62,945 bases of DNA from contig NZ_JADPEG010000005.1 in NCBI RefSeq assembly GCF_015667585.1, positions 1-62,945 on the forward strand, written 5' to 3'. The stretch comes from Clostridium sp. D33t1_170424_F3. GTDB lineage: Bacteria > Bacillota > Clostridia > Oscillospirales > Acutalibacteraceae. A model generated the notes under the pieces. The model was not told the origin of the DNA, did no database searches, and saw only the letters and a program-made list of their open reading frames with translations. The translations under genes and the position numbers were made by a program. This document shows, piece after piece, positions 35,768 through 43,103 of this stretch. How positions within the stretch are numbered: the stretch's first letter is position 1; the number at the start of each line of letters is the position of its first letter.

Positions 35768-37396
35768 ATGGATTGTCCTAAATATGGAAAGGTAAATCCA
35801 GAAAACTGCGTATTTTGCGGATGCTGCCGAAACGCCCTTTCCAGGGAAGAAAACGCTGTTACAGCCGTACCTGCCCCGTTGGAGCCGCAGCCCGCGGCGG
35901 CAGGTATAAAAGCCGCTCCGGAACGGGCAAAAAAGCAACGTGTCGGAAAGAAATGGGTCATTGGGGCAGTGGTTGGCTTCCTGCTTGTTGGTGCGACGGC
36001 CGCGGCTTTGTCCCTTTATTACCGCGCTTTGCCGGCCAGCCAGTTTAAGAGGACGCTGGAGGATGGAAATACCGCGGGAGCTGTGGCGGTGTTTCAGAGT
36101 TATTCCAACGATCCGGACTTTATGGACCGGGCGGGCCGCACCGCCAGCGAGTATGTCGACAAGCTGATACAGTCGTATCAGAGCCGCGAAATATCCGGCG
36201 AAAGTGCGCTGGCAGGATTGGAGTCCGTCGGCCTCATTATCGATACGAAACAATATGCGGAACAGATTGAACGGATCGAAGCTTCCAGGGCGTCTTTTGA
36301 AGATGGAAAAGCCGCGATGGAGTTAAAGGATTATAAAAAAGCGATTGTGCGCTTTTCAGAGGTGCTTAAGGAGGATACGGCGAGCTACAGGGATGCAAAA
36401 TTATATACGGAGCGGTGCGCGCTCGGCTGGTCCAACCAGGTTTATGCAAAGATCAGCCAAAAGGCAAACCAGGAGGATTATTTTGGCGCATATACGGCTG
36501 CGTTGGAGATCGACCCCTTGTATGCGTCCGAGGACGTAAAGGCGCTGACGGCGGAGGTGCGGGAAAAAGCGGCGGAAGAGGTTTTCGCCACGGCGAAAGA
36601 GCTGTTTGACAAACAGCAGTATGCGGCGGTTTATGAATATATCCAGAAATTTGACCCGTCCATGCTGACGGAAGAAATTTCTCAGCTTGCAGACGGCGCT
36701 GCGTCCGCATTTGCGGAAGCCAAAATCGCGGAGGCGGACGATATCGCAGAAGAGGGCGACCTGGAGCGTGCGGCGCAGCTTCTGGAGACGGCAAACGGCG
36801 AGGTTCCAAGCGATAAGCTGACGGAGAAGCTCAAAGAATACGGCAGGCAGCAGGAAGCCGGGAAGCTCAGCCAGACCCAAAATGCGCTGTCGGTCTATTA
36901 CGACGCGGAAGATGAGACGTACAGGATTGCGCCGAAGGGACTGAGCACGCGGTATATCAACCTTGGGAAGAACCGGAATATGGAACCGCGCATCACAGCG
37001 GATTCCACAGGCGCCGTTTTTGTGCTGCTGTTCGGCCTTCAGGAGGAGGAAAGCCTCTATATGGATGAGATTACCGTCGACTGTGACGGCAGGGAATATC
37101 CGCTGCATGTGGATTTTTACGACCGCAACAGCCAGTTGGTGTTTGGGGGCGGCGTGCTTGAGTGGTATGCAGCCATCCATACCCTGCAATCTTCCAGCCT
37201 GTATAAACGGGCGGTCAATTTGAAACCGATGCTGGAAGATATGCTTCGTGCAACGGAGGTCCGGATTCGTTTTTCCGGCGACAGGGACCGGGAGATTCTC
37301 GTTCCCGCGCCGCAGATTCAGGAGCTTCAAACCATGTGGGAGGTCTTTCAGACACTGGAAACCGATCCTTCGCTTGTGGAGGAATTTGCCGAATGA
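35768..37396 (+). CDS. Membrane protein with zinc-ribbon-like N-terminus and TPR-like repeats
   Basis: 542 residues. The N-terminus MDCPKYG-x7-CVFCGCC resembles a zinc ribbon, but the usual CPxCG pair is CPKYG, so metal binding may be altered. A Pro/Ala-rich linker leads to one transmembrane helix near 62-82. Outside it, helical repeats typical of TPR-like proteins occupy about 85-370 (SFEDGKAAMELKDYKKAIVRFSEV). A beta-rich C-terminal domain follows. Such zinc-ribbon/TM/TPR proteins are common and uncharacterised in Clostridia. It lies 65 bp after the hybrid kinase on the same strand and may be cotranscribed with it. It ends in a strong hairpin. Confidence 0.75.
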   Translation: MDCPKYGKVNPENCVFCGCCRNALSREENAVTAVPAPLEPQPAAAGIKAAPERAKKQRVGKKWVIGAVVGFLLVGATAAALSLYYRALPASQFKRTLEDGNTAGAVAVFQSYSNDPDFMDRAGRTASEYVDKLIQSYQSREISGESALAGLESVGLIIDTKQYAEQIERIEASRASFEDGKAAMELKDYKKAIVRFSEVLKEDTASYRDAKLYTERCALGWSNQVYAKISQKANQEDYFGAYTAALEIDPLYASEDVKALTAEVREKAAEEVFATAKELFDKQQYAAVYEYIQKFDPSMLTEEISQLADGAASAFAEAKIAEADDIAEEGDLERAAQLLETANGEVPSDKLTEKLKEYGRQQEAGKLSQTQNALSVYYDAEDETYRIAPKGLSTRYINLGKNRNMEPRITADSTGAVFVLLFGLQEEESLYMDEITVDCDGREYPLHVDFYDRNSQLVFGGGVLEWYAAIHTLQSSSLYKRAVNLKPMLEDMLRATEVRIRFSGDRDREILVPAPQIQELQTMWEVFQTLETDPSLVEEFAE

Positions 37397-37476
37397 TTGG
37401 GTGTGGTTCCGAAAAAGGGGACAGCCGGTGAAAAGCAAGTTGGCGTTTGTAACGCTCTGATATAAGTAAAATGAAT

Positions 37477-37510
37477 AGCGGGCCGCCGGTTAATTTACCG
37501 GCGGCCCGCT
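37477..37510 (+). terminator. Hairpin after the TPR-like membrane protein
   Basis: AGCGGGCCGCCGGT and ACCGGCGGCCCGCT form a perfect 14-bp stem with loop TAATTT. There is no T-run, but position and strength suggest termination. Confidence 0.65.
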
Positions 37511-37533
37511 GCGTGCATTATGTGAGCATAAAA

Positions 37534-37563
37534 ATCTCCCCGGCGTAATTGCGCCGGGGAGAT
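37534..37563 (-). terminator. Terminator of the amidase gene
   Basis: ATCTCCCCGGCG and CGCCGGGGAGAT form a 12-bp stem with a six-base loop. On the minus strand it is followed by TTTTTAT. It begins four bases past the amidase stop codon. Confidence 0.88.
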
Positions 37564-37567
37564 TGCT

Positions 37568-38581
37568 TTAATTGCTGGGGGTAATGGGGCCGGATTCCTC
37601 TGTAGAATTGGGCATATATTCGCCCTCTGCGTTGGCAATAGGTCCGGTTGCAAGTCCATACTGCATGGTCGGGCCGGACACGGTCACGGTGCACCGGACA
37701 GTTTGGCCATTCGGCGTGGTGGCGGTGATGACCGTCTCGCCGGCGGACATCGCCAGTACAAATCCATCCTGGTCAACGGAAGCGACGCCCGGATTGCTGG
37801 AACTCCATTTCAGGTTCGGCACGGCGCCGCCCATGGTGGAGGATACATTCAGGATTAAGGCAGTGGAGGTGTTCATATTGGCAAAGATGCGGTCGATGGA
37901 GAGCCCAGCGGCGGTTCCCACGTAACCCTTCGCATATTCATTGACGGCTGCCGCCATGCTCTTGGCGATGTTGTCAATGTTGTTTTTAATCCAGACGACG
38001 TCCTGAGCATTGTCGTGGAACGCTGTCTCGATCAGCGCGTGCGGCATGGTGGGGAGGTACATTTCCATCAGTGCGTCGTTATAGGCCAGTTTGATATTCG
38101 ACTTATCCGGATAGCAGAAGTTGGACTGCAAAACCTTGGCAAAGCGCAAGCTTTCCGCGCTCTTGGTGTAGTAGTAAATCCGGGTGCCGTTTGCCTTGCC
38201 GTTCGCCGCGTTGGAGTGAATGGCAAGATAGAGGTCGCATCCGCCGTTTTTCGCCTCGTTTGCACGGTTTACCAGGAATTGCTTCTGATTGGCGGAAACA
38301 CCGGTCTGCGGTCCGGCCAATATGTAGTCAATTCCATAGCCCTGCAGGTAGGGGATCATGGCGTTTGCCACCTGGCGCATGTAGTATTCCTCGCTGCCGC
38401 TGCCATCCGCATAGGGATTCCAGGGCTGCGCGGCGGGGCTCAGGTAGACCTTAAAGCGCCCGTTGGGTCCGTTATAGCGCTGCGTGTCGACAGACGCCGC
38501 ACTGCCGGCAACGGCGGCAGCCATGCACAGGGTCAGGACCATGGCAATTGCGGAAAGAAGGGTTTTCCATGTTCGGTTCAT
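37568..38581 (-). CDS. Secreted N-acetylmuramoyl-L-alanine amidase with Ig-like domain
   Basis: 337 residues with a signal peptide (about 1-31, ending AGSAA). The amidase_3-like domain (about 40-225) contains the zinc/active-site regions LYLAIHSNAANG and HALIETAFHDN. The first zinc site, usually DPGHGG, is replaced by KVYLSPAAQPWNPY. This LSPxxQ variant occurs in a clostridial subgroup of annotated amidases. A C-terminal BIG2-like domain follows (about 230-315) with SSTMGGAVPNLKWSSSNPGVASVD. The enzyme would cleave the amide bond between muramic acid and the stem peptide in peptidoglycan. The ATG at 38581 begins the signal peptide and has GAGGATGGAG upstream. Confidence 0.85.
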   Translation of the reverse strand: MNRTWKTLLSAIAMVLTLCMAAAVAGSAASVDTQRYNGPNGRFKVYLSPAAQPWNPYADGSGSEEYYMRQVANAMIPYLQGYGIDYILAGPQTGVSANQKQFLVNRANEAKNGGCDLYLAIHSNAANGKANGTRIYYYTKSAESLRFAKVLQSNFCYPDKSNIKLAYNDALMEMYLPTMPHALIETAFHDNAQDVVWIKNNIDNIAKSMAAAVNEYAKGYVGTAAGLSIDRIFANMNTSTALILNVSSTMGGAVPNLKWSSSNPGVASVDQDGFVLAMSAGETVITATTPNGQTVRCTVTVSGPTMQYGLATGPIANAEGEYMPNSTEESGPITPSN

Positions 38582-38738
38582 TTTTTCGCTCCATCCTCTT
38601 TTCTTTTGACTTAATTGTGGTTTTATGGCGGTCAATCGTCGGTAATAACGAAATTGATTTCTCAAAAAAATGGAATTACAAATATTATATGATATAAAAG
38701 AGCAAAACACAAGAAAAATGAGTGATTATGTAAAGTAA

Positions 38739-38767
38739 TTGCTTTTCCAGCTTTCATCCGATATAAT
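38739..38767 (+). promoter_or_regulatory. Sigma-A promoter of mtnN
   Basis: TTGCTT (38739-38744), a 17-bp spacer and TATAAT (38762-38767) precede the nucleosidase gene by about 40 bp. Confidence 0.7.
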
Positions 38768-38807
38768 TGGAATAAAAGTACAATTGTAAAGAAATGGTGG
38801 GGGCAGA

Positions 38808-39515
38808 ATGTTGATTGGAATCATTGGCGCGTTGGCAATTGAAGTGGAAGAAATCATCGGAAAGATGGAAAATGCGGAGAAGGAAACAGTCAGCCGGATC
38901 GACTTTTATCTCGGGAAAATCAGCGGCGTAAACTGTGTCGTGGCGCGCTGCGGCGTGGGAAAGGTCAATGCGGCGCTGTGCGCGCAGACGATGATCCTGC
39001 GGTATGCGCCGGACATGCTGATCAACAGCGGCGTCGCCGGCGGCATCAAAAAGGGCATCCGGATCGGCGATCTGGTCCTGGCGAGCTGCACGGTGCAGCA
39101 CGATGTGGATACAACGCCGTTTGGCGATCCGGCCGGATTGGTTCCCGAAATCAATTTGGTTGAAATGCCCACCTCCCATCAGATGAACTTGGCGCTTGCG
39201 GACGCGGCGAAGGCCTGCGGGTTCCCGGGGGCCGTCCATGAGGGCTGCATCGCCTCGGGCGACCAGTTTATCTGTAGCACGGAAAAGCTGCATTGGATCG
39301 CCTCCACCTTCGGCGCGGACGCCTGTGAGATGGAGAGCGGAAGCATCGCGCAGGTCTGTACGATCAACGGCGTTGCATACACGGCGCTGCGCTGTATCTC
39401 CGACAATGCGGACGACGGCGCGGACGCGGATTACGAACAGTTTTCCGAGTATGCCGCTCATCAGACGACAGAACTGTTGTGCAGGGCCCTGCCGGAATTG
39501 GCAAAGCTCGCGTAA
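38808..39515 (+). CDS. mtnN: 5'-methylthioadenosine/S-adenosylhomocysteine nucleosidase
   Basis: A 235-residue purine-nucleosidase-fold enzyme that hydrolyses methylthioadenosine and S-adenosylhomocysteine to adenine plus the thioribose. This recycles methylation and polyamine by-products. Diagnostic positions are visible: Glu12 in GALAIEVE, the phosphorylase-like NSGVAGGIKKGIRIGDLVLA, ACEMESGSIAQ with the ribose-binding Glu, and the catalytic Asp in LRCISDNAD. ATG at 38808 follows GGTGGGGG. Probably cotranscribed with the downstream cyclase-family gene, 117 bp away. Confidence 0.93.
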   Translation: MLIGIIGALAIEVEEIIGKMENAEKETVSRIDFYLGKISGVNCVVARCGVGKVNAALCAQTMILRYAPDMLINSGVAGGIKKGIRIGDLVLASCTVQHDVDTTPFGDPAGLVPEINLVEMPTSHQMNLALADAAKACGFPGAVHEGCIASGDQFICSTEKLHWIASTFGADACEMESGSIAQVCTINGVAYTALRCISDNADDGADADYEQFSEYAAHQTTELLCRALPELAKLA

Positions 39516-39632
39516 AGGCGCGCTTTATCCCTTTGCATCTGCAAAGGCTGCTGTATATAAAACAACGGAACCGGTCGATTTCTTTCATCCTTTTGTAATA
39601 TTTTTGAAACTTTTACAGGAAGGGGGACGCGT

Positions 39633-40232
39633 ATGCGCGTGGTCGACATTTCCCGGGAGCTGTTCAGTACGCCAGTCTATCCCGGAGACCCGGAGCCGCG
39701 CCGGGAAATTGTGCGGCGCATGGAGCTGGGGGATTCCTATAACCTCTCCGGCTTCTATACCGGCTGCCACAGCGCGACGCATGTGGACGCGCCGCGCCAC
39801 TTCATCAGCGACGGAAAGACGATCGACGAGCTGCCGCCGGGCCGTTTTATGGGCCGCTGTACCGTTGTGGCGGCGAGCGGGATTGTGACCGGCGCGGATA
39901 TCGACCGCATCATGCCGTACTGCGAATCCATCGTTCTGCTGAAGGGGAACGGAACAGCGTATCTTTCCCAGAGCGCCGCGTTTGCCCTGGCGGATGCGGG
40001 CGTGACGCTGGTGGGAACCGACGCGTGGAGCATCGGCGCGCCGCATGCGGAGGCGGAGCCCCATATGGAACTCCTCAGCGCGGAGATTCCCATCCTGGAG
40101 GGGCTGGACCTTTCGCAGGTATCGGAGGGGAATTACACTCTGGTTGCTCTGCCGTTGTTTTTAAAAGGGGCGGAAGCGTCTCCCGTGCGCGCGGTTCTCT
40201 TGGAGGACGACCCGCCGGAATATGGGTTTTAA
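39633..40232 (+). CDS. Cyclase/kynurenine-formamidase-family metal hydrolase
   Basis: 199 residues with the cyclase-family metal motif HSATHVDAPRHF (HxGTHxDxPxH-like, with Ala for Gly) near residue 46 and the early DISRELFSTPVYPGDPEP stretch. Family members are manganese- or zinc-dependent hydrolases that include arylformamidase (KynB) and isatin hydrolase. No tryptophan pathway genes are nearby, so substrate is unknown. AGGAAGGGGG precedes the ATG. A terminator hairpin follows at 40322. Confidence 0.85.
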   Translation: MRVVDISRELFSTPVYPGDPEPRREIVRRMELGDSYNLSGFYTGCHSATHVDAPRHFISDGKTIDELPPGRFMGRCTVVAASGIVTGADIDRIMPYCESIVLLKGNGTAYLSQSAAFALADAGVTLVGTDAWSIGAPHAEAEPHMELLSAEIPILEGLDLSQVSEGNYTLVALPLFLKGAEASPVRAVLLEDDPPEYGF

Positions 40233-40321
40233 TCGTTGTTATAGATGATGAAAACTGGTTTTGCTTAATGCATAGGAAAAGGGATACCTGGTGAATCTGC
40301 ATAAACTGAATACGGAACAGG

Positions 40322-40371
40322 AAAGCATGTTGGGTGTTGTCAATTTTTTGGCAACAAGCTGCATGCTTTTT
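40322..40371 (+). terminator. Terminator after the cyclase gene
   Basis: AAAGCATG/CATGCTTT outer stem (40322-40329 and 40362-40369), an inner GTTG-CAAC type stem and a following TTT. It closes the mtnN-cyclase transcript. Confidence 0.8.
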
Positions 40372-40467
40372 ATTTGTGCCGCTTCAGAGCCGCCGTAAAA
40401 GGTGTCGATCCATGGAGAAAATGGGTTTCCCATGTGTGGGCAACTTTCTTTATATGCAAGTGATATG

Positions 40468-40547
40468 CCTTGTAAAATTCATTTTGCAAGGGATAATTTG
40501 GATAAAACACCTTGTTTTGCAGAAAAAGTTGGTATAACTTGCAAAAA
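40468..40547. promoter_or_regulatory. Clustered TTGCAA-type sites upstream of the asparagine synthase promoter
   Basis: A 24-bp imperfect palindrome with arms CCTTG/CAAGG and AAAA/TTTT spans 40468-40491. Related motifs recur at 40510-40520 (CCTTGTTTTGC) and 40538-40547 (CTTGCAAAAA), the last just before the -35 box. Three related sites spaced about 30-40 bp suggest binding of an unidentified regulator. No known consensus was matched with confidence. Confidence 0.4.
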
Positions 40548-40552
40548 GGGGG

Positions 40553-40581
40553 TTGACAAATTTGTTTGATGGGTGTATAGT
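40553..40581 (+). promoter_or_regulatory. Near-consensus sigma-A promoter of the asparagine synthase
   Basis: TTGACA (40553-40558), exactly 17 bp, then TATAGT (40576-40581). Transcription would start near 40588, about 10 bases before a terminator hairpin in the leader. Confidence 0.88.
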
Positions 40582-40595
40582 CCCAAACAGAAAGG

Positions 40596-40643
40596 CAAAG
40601 GCGTCTTTGAGGGTGATCCCTTGACGGCGTCTTTGTCTTTTTT
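40596..40643 (+). terminator. Leader terminator (attenuator-like) before the asparagine synthase
   Basis: CAAAGGCGTC (40596-40605) pairs with GGCGTCTTTG (40626-40635), including two G-U pairs. An inner AGGG-TGAT-CCCT helix caps it, and TCTTTTTT follows. Because it lies between the promoter and the coding start, most transcripts should stop here unless antitermination occurs. Comparable leaders on nitrogen genes of Clostridia are controlled by ANTAR proteins, but the second stem with a hexaloop expected for ANTAR is not visible. Confidence 0.75.
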
Positions 40644-40720
40644 GTGTTTTTATGAAAGAAATCGTTACAGTGGAAACAAATTTCGGGATGCTGTATAGAA
40701 CAACAATGGAGGGTATGGAT

Positions 40721-42298
40721 ATGTGTTCGATTATGGGATACTGCGGCGCGAACGCCGCATGGGAAGCTTTTCAAAAAGGCTTTGACCGGACGCTTTCACG
40801 CGGGCCGGATGACAGCAGGATCGTCAATACGGGGAACGGCCTGCTGGGGTTTCACCGGCTTGCCATCATGGGGCTGGATTCCACCGGTATGCAGCCCTTC
40901 TGCCTGGATGGCAGCTATATCGTCTGCAACGGCGAGATTTATGGGTTCCAAAAATTCAGAGCCGCGCTGTCCTCCCAATATACATTCCAGAGCGACAGCG
41001 ACTGCGAAGTGTTGCTGCCGCTCTATCGGGAATACGGCGTGAAGATGTTTGCGATGCTGGACGCGGAATTCGCCTGCATTCTCTATGACGGCGATACCAG
41101 GGAGTTTATCGCCGCCCGCGACCCCATCGGCATCCGCCCGCTTTACTATGGTTATGATCAAAAGGGCGCGATCCTCTTTGCCAGTGAAGCCAAAAATCTG
41201 GTGGGGCTGGCGGGGAAAATCATGCCCTTTCCGCCCGGGCACTATTATAAGGGCGGCGAATTCATCCGCTATTGCGACATTTCCGAACCGGAGACGATTT
41301 GCCATGACGACTTGGAAACGGTGTGCCGCAACATCCATGACAAGCTGGTGGCAGGCGTGGAAAAACGCCTGATCGCGGATGCGAAGGTTGGGTTCCTGCT
41401 TTCCGGGGGACTGGATTCCTCTCTGGTTTGCGCCATTGCCGCCCGAAAAAGCAAAACGCCCATCAGAACCTTTGCCATCGGCATGAGCAAGGACGCGATT
41501 GATCTCAAATACGCCAGGGAGGCGGCGGATTATATCGGCAGCGACCACCGGGAAATCCTGATCACCCGGGAGGATGTGATTTCCTCTCTGGAAGAGGTGA
41601 TCGCCGCGCTGGGCACCTATGACATCACCACCATCCGGGCCGGGGTCGGTATGTATCTTGTCTGCAGGGCCATTCATGAACAGACGGACATCCGTGTGCT
41701 GCTGACGGGTGAAATTTCCGACGAATTGTTCGGCTATAAATACACCGACTTTGCGCCGAGTGCCAGAGCGTTTCAGGAAGAAGCGCAGAAGCGTCTCCGG
41801 GAATTGCATATGTACGACGTCCTGCGCGCCGACCGCTGCATTTCGGTCCACTCGCTGGAGGCAAGAGTGCCCTTTGGTGATTTGGACTTTGTCAAATACG
41901 TGATGTCGGTGGACCCGGAGCTCAAAAGGAACCGCTATGGAAAAGGGAAATATCTGCTCCGGCACGCCTTTGAAGGCGATTATCTGCCGCAGGAAATCCT
42001 GTACCGGGAAAAGGCGGCGTTTTCTGACGCGGTGGGCCACTCCATGGTAGACGACCTGAAGGCATATGCAGACAGTATGTATACTGATAAGGCGTTTGAG
42101 GAAAAGCGCCTGCAGTATACCCACGCGCGGCCGTTTACCAAGGAATCATTGCTTTACCGGGAACTCTTCGAACAGTATTATCCCGGCCAGAGCGAAATGG
42201 TTTCCGATTTCTGGATGCCAAACAAAGCCTGGGCCGGGTGCGATGTGAACGATCCGTCCGCCCGCGTCCTTTCAAACTATGGGGCCAGCGGACAATAG
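40721..42298 (+). CDS. asnB: Asparagine synthase B, glutamine-hydrolysing
   Basis: 525 residues. It makes asparagine from aspartate, glutamine and ATP. The N-terminal Ntn glutaminase domain begins MCSIMGYCG, so Met removal exposes the catalytic Cys2. RGPDDS, GFHRLAIMG and CNGEIYG are the glutamine-site motifs. The synthetase domain has the pyrophosphate loop LLSGGLDSSLVCA near residue 225 and TGEISDELFGYKY. The ATG at 40721 is required for the N-terminal Cys and has GGAGGG upstream. A longer in-frame extension would bury the nucleophile. Expression is probably gated by the leader terminator. Confidence 0.9.
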   Translation: MCSIMGYCGANAAWEAFQKGFDRTLSRGPDDSRIVNTGNGLLGFHRLAIMGLDSTGMQPFCLDGSYIVCNGEIYGFQKFRAALSSQYTFQSDSDCEVLLPLYREYGVKMFAMLDAEFACILYDGDTREFIAARDPIGIRPLYYGYDQKGAILFASEAKNLVGLAGKIMPFPPGHYYKGGEFIRYCDISEPETICHDDLETVCRNIHDKLVAGVEKRLIADAKVGFLLSGGLDSSLVCAIAARKSKTPIRTFAIGMSKDAIDLKYAREAADYIGSDHREILITREDVISSLEEVIAALGTYDITTIRAGVGMYLVCRAIHEQTDIRVLLTGEISDELFGYKYTDFAPSARAFQEEAQKRLRELHMYDVLRADRCISVHSLEARVPFGDLDFVKYVMSVDPELKRNRYGKGKYLLRHAFEGDYLPQEILYREKAAFSDAVGHSMVDDLKAYADSMYTDKAFEEKRLQYTHARPFTKESLLYRELFEQYYPGQSEMVSDFWMPNKAWAGCDVNDPSARVLSNYGASGQ

Positions 42299-42311
42299 GG
42301 GTGGAATGCAG

Positions 42312-42416
42312 GTGAAAAAGAGCAAATATATTTTTGTTACGGGAGAGGCGGTTTCCGGGCCGCGAACAGGGAGGCCCGCCGCTTCTCTCAAACGACTGCT
42401 AAAAGCGCGGAGGCTG
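42312..42416 (+). pseudogene. Decayed 5' end of a CTP synthase gene
   Basis: Starting at a GTG 14 bp after the asparagine synthase stop, the frame reads about 35 codons. They contain KYIFVTG, VSG and AASL-RLLKAR in the order of a CTP synthase N-terminus (about 22 of 31 positions match my recollection of the family). The nucleotide-binding GK is lost (PRTGRP in place of LGKGIT). A strong terminator begins immediately afterwards and no further CTP synthase sequence follows. Confidence 0.6.
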
Positions 42417-42452
42417 CTGCCAGGAAAATTGGCGGCAGCCTCCGCACTTTTT
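42403..42452 (+). terminator. Terminator of the asnB transcript
   Basis: GCGGAGGCTGCTGCC (42407-42421) pairs with GGCGGCAGCCTCCGC (42431-42445), followed after two bases by TTTTT. Confidence 0.88.
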
Positions 42453-42556
42453 ATGGTCAAGAGGAAAATCGTGAGGGTTGAGATGGTTCATAATGCTCTT
42501 TTTGTGAATTTGACGGGACGTCCCGGTGCGGATTGCCGAAGGGCCGTTCTATTTTT

Positions 42557-43020
42557 TTAACGCTTGTTTTCGTATTCTTCAAACTGGAAAGGAGAACATT
42601 GTCCTATATTGCGGTCGGAGAAATTGCATAGCTGTATGGCAACGCCATTCTTCATGAGTCGAAAACCGTGTTTCTGGAAAACGCGGCATTTTTGCTTTCT
42701 CCGGCCTGATCTCGATAGACAAATAATCCTTGTACTTCTCTTTGGCCATTTTAATAAGAGTTCCCGCAATGCCCTGCCCTTGATATTCCGAATGTACCAG
42801 ACATAGTGCATATAGACAAGCATCTCACTGTCATCCAACAGCCGTACCGGACCGACCAGATGCGCATCGTCCCAGAAAAGGACTTTTTGTGTTGGGAATG
42901 CGCAGCAGGAAAAATATCCTTGATGAGATTCAAGAATGAAGAATGTGATACCGGCATTTATATCGTTCCAGAAAACATTTTTATTTATAAGTTTTGCTTG
43001 TATAATACTTTTGATGTTAA
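42557..43020 (-). pseudogene. GNAT-family acetyltransferase, broken by frameshifts
   Basis: Three minus-strand frames must be joined to recover one GNAT protein. The first reads FWNDINAG, then KVLFWDDAHLVGPVRLLDDSEMLVY and MHYV. The second continues LVHSEYQGQGIAGTLIKMA, which holds the acetyl-CoA loop QGQGIAG. The third ends FQKHGFRLMKNGVAIQLCNF and stops at 42557. The shifts lie near 42790 and 42690. The start region near 43020 has no ATG. The substrate is unknown. Two independent frameshifts argue for a true pseudogene rather than one sequencing slip. Confidence 0.75.
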
Positions 43021-43103
43021 GAATTATTAAAATAAAAGCTTAATGATCGCGTTTAACATCGGAGTAAAATGTGGAGAAAAGTGGAAAGGGATGTAAAAGC
43101 AGA

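Noticed and set aside
40582-40720. T-box (tRNA-Asn) leader before asnB
   Set aside because: The leader is too short and lacks the T-box AGGGTGG-ACCGCG sequence.
40796-42124. 442-codon minus-strand open frame opposite the asparagine synthase
   Set aside because: No motif, no ribosome binding site, and fully covered by the well-supported asnB gene.
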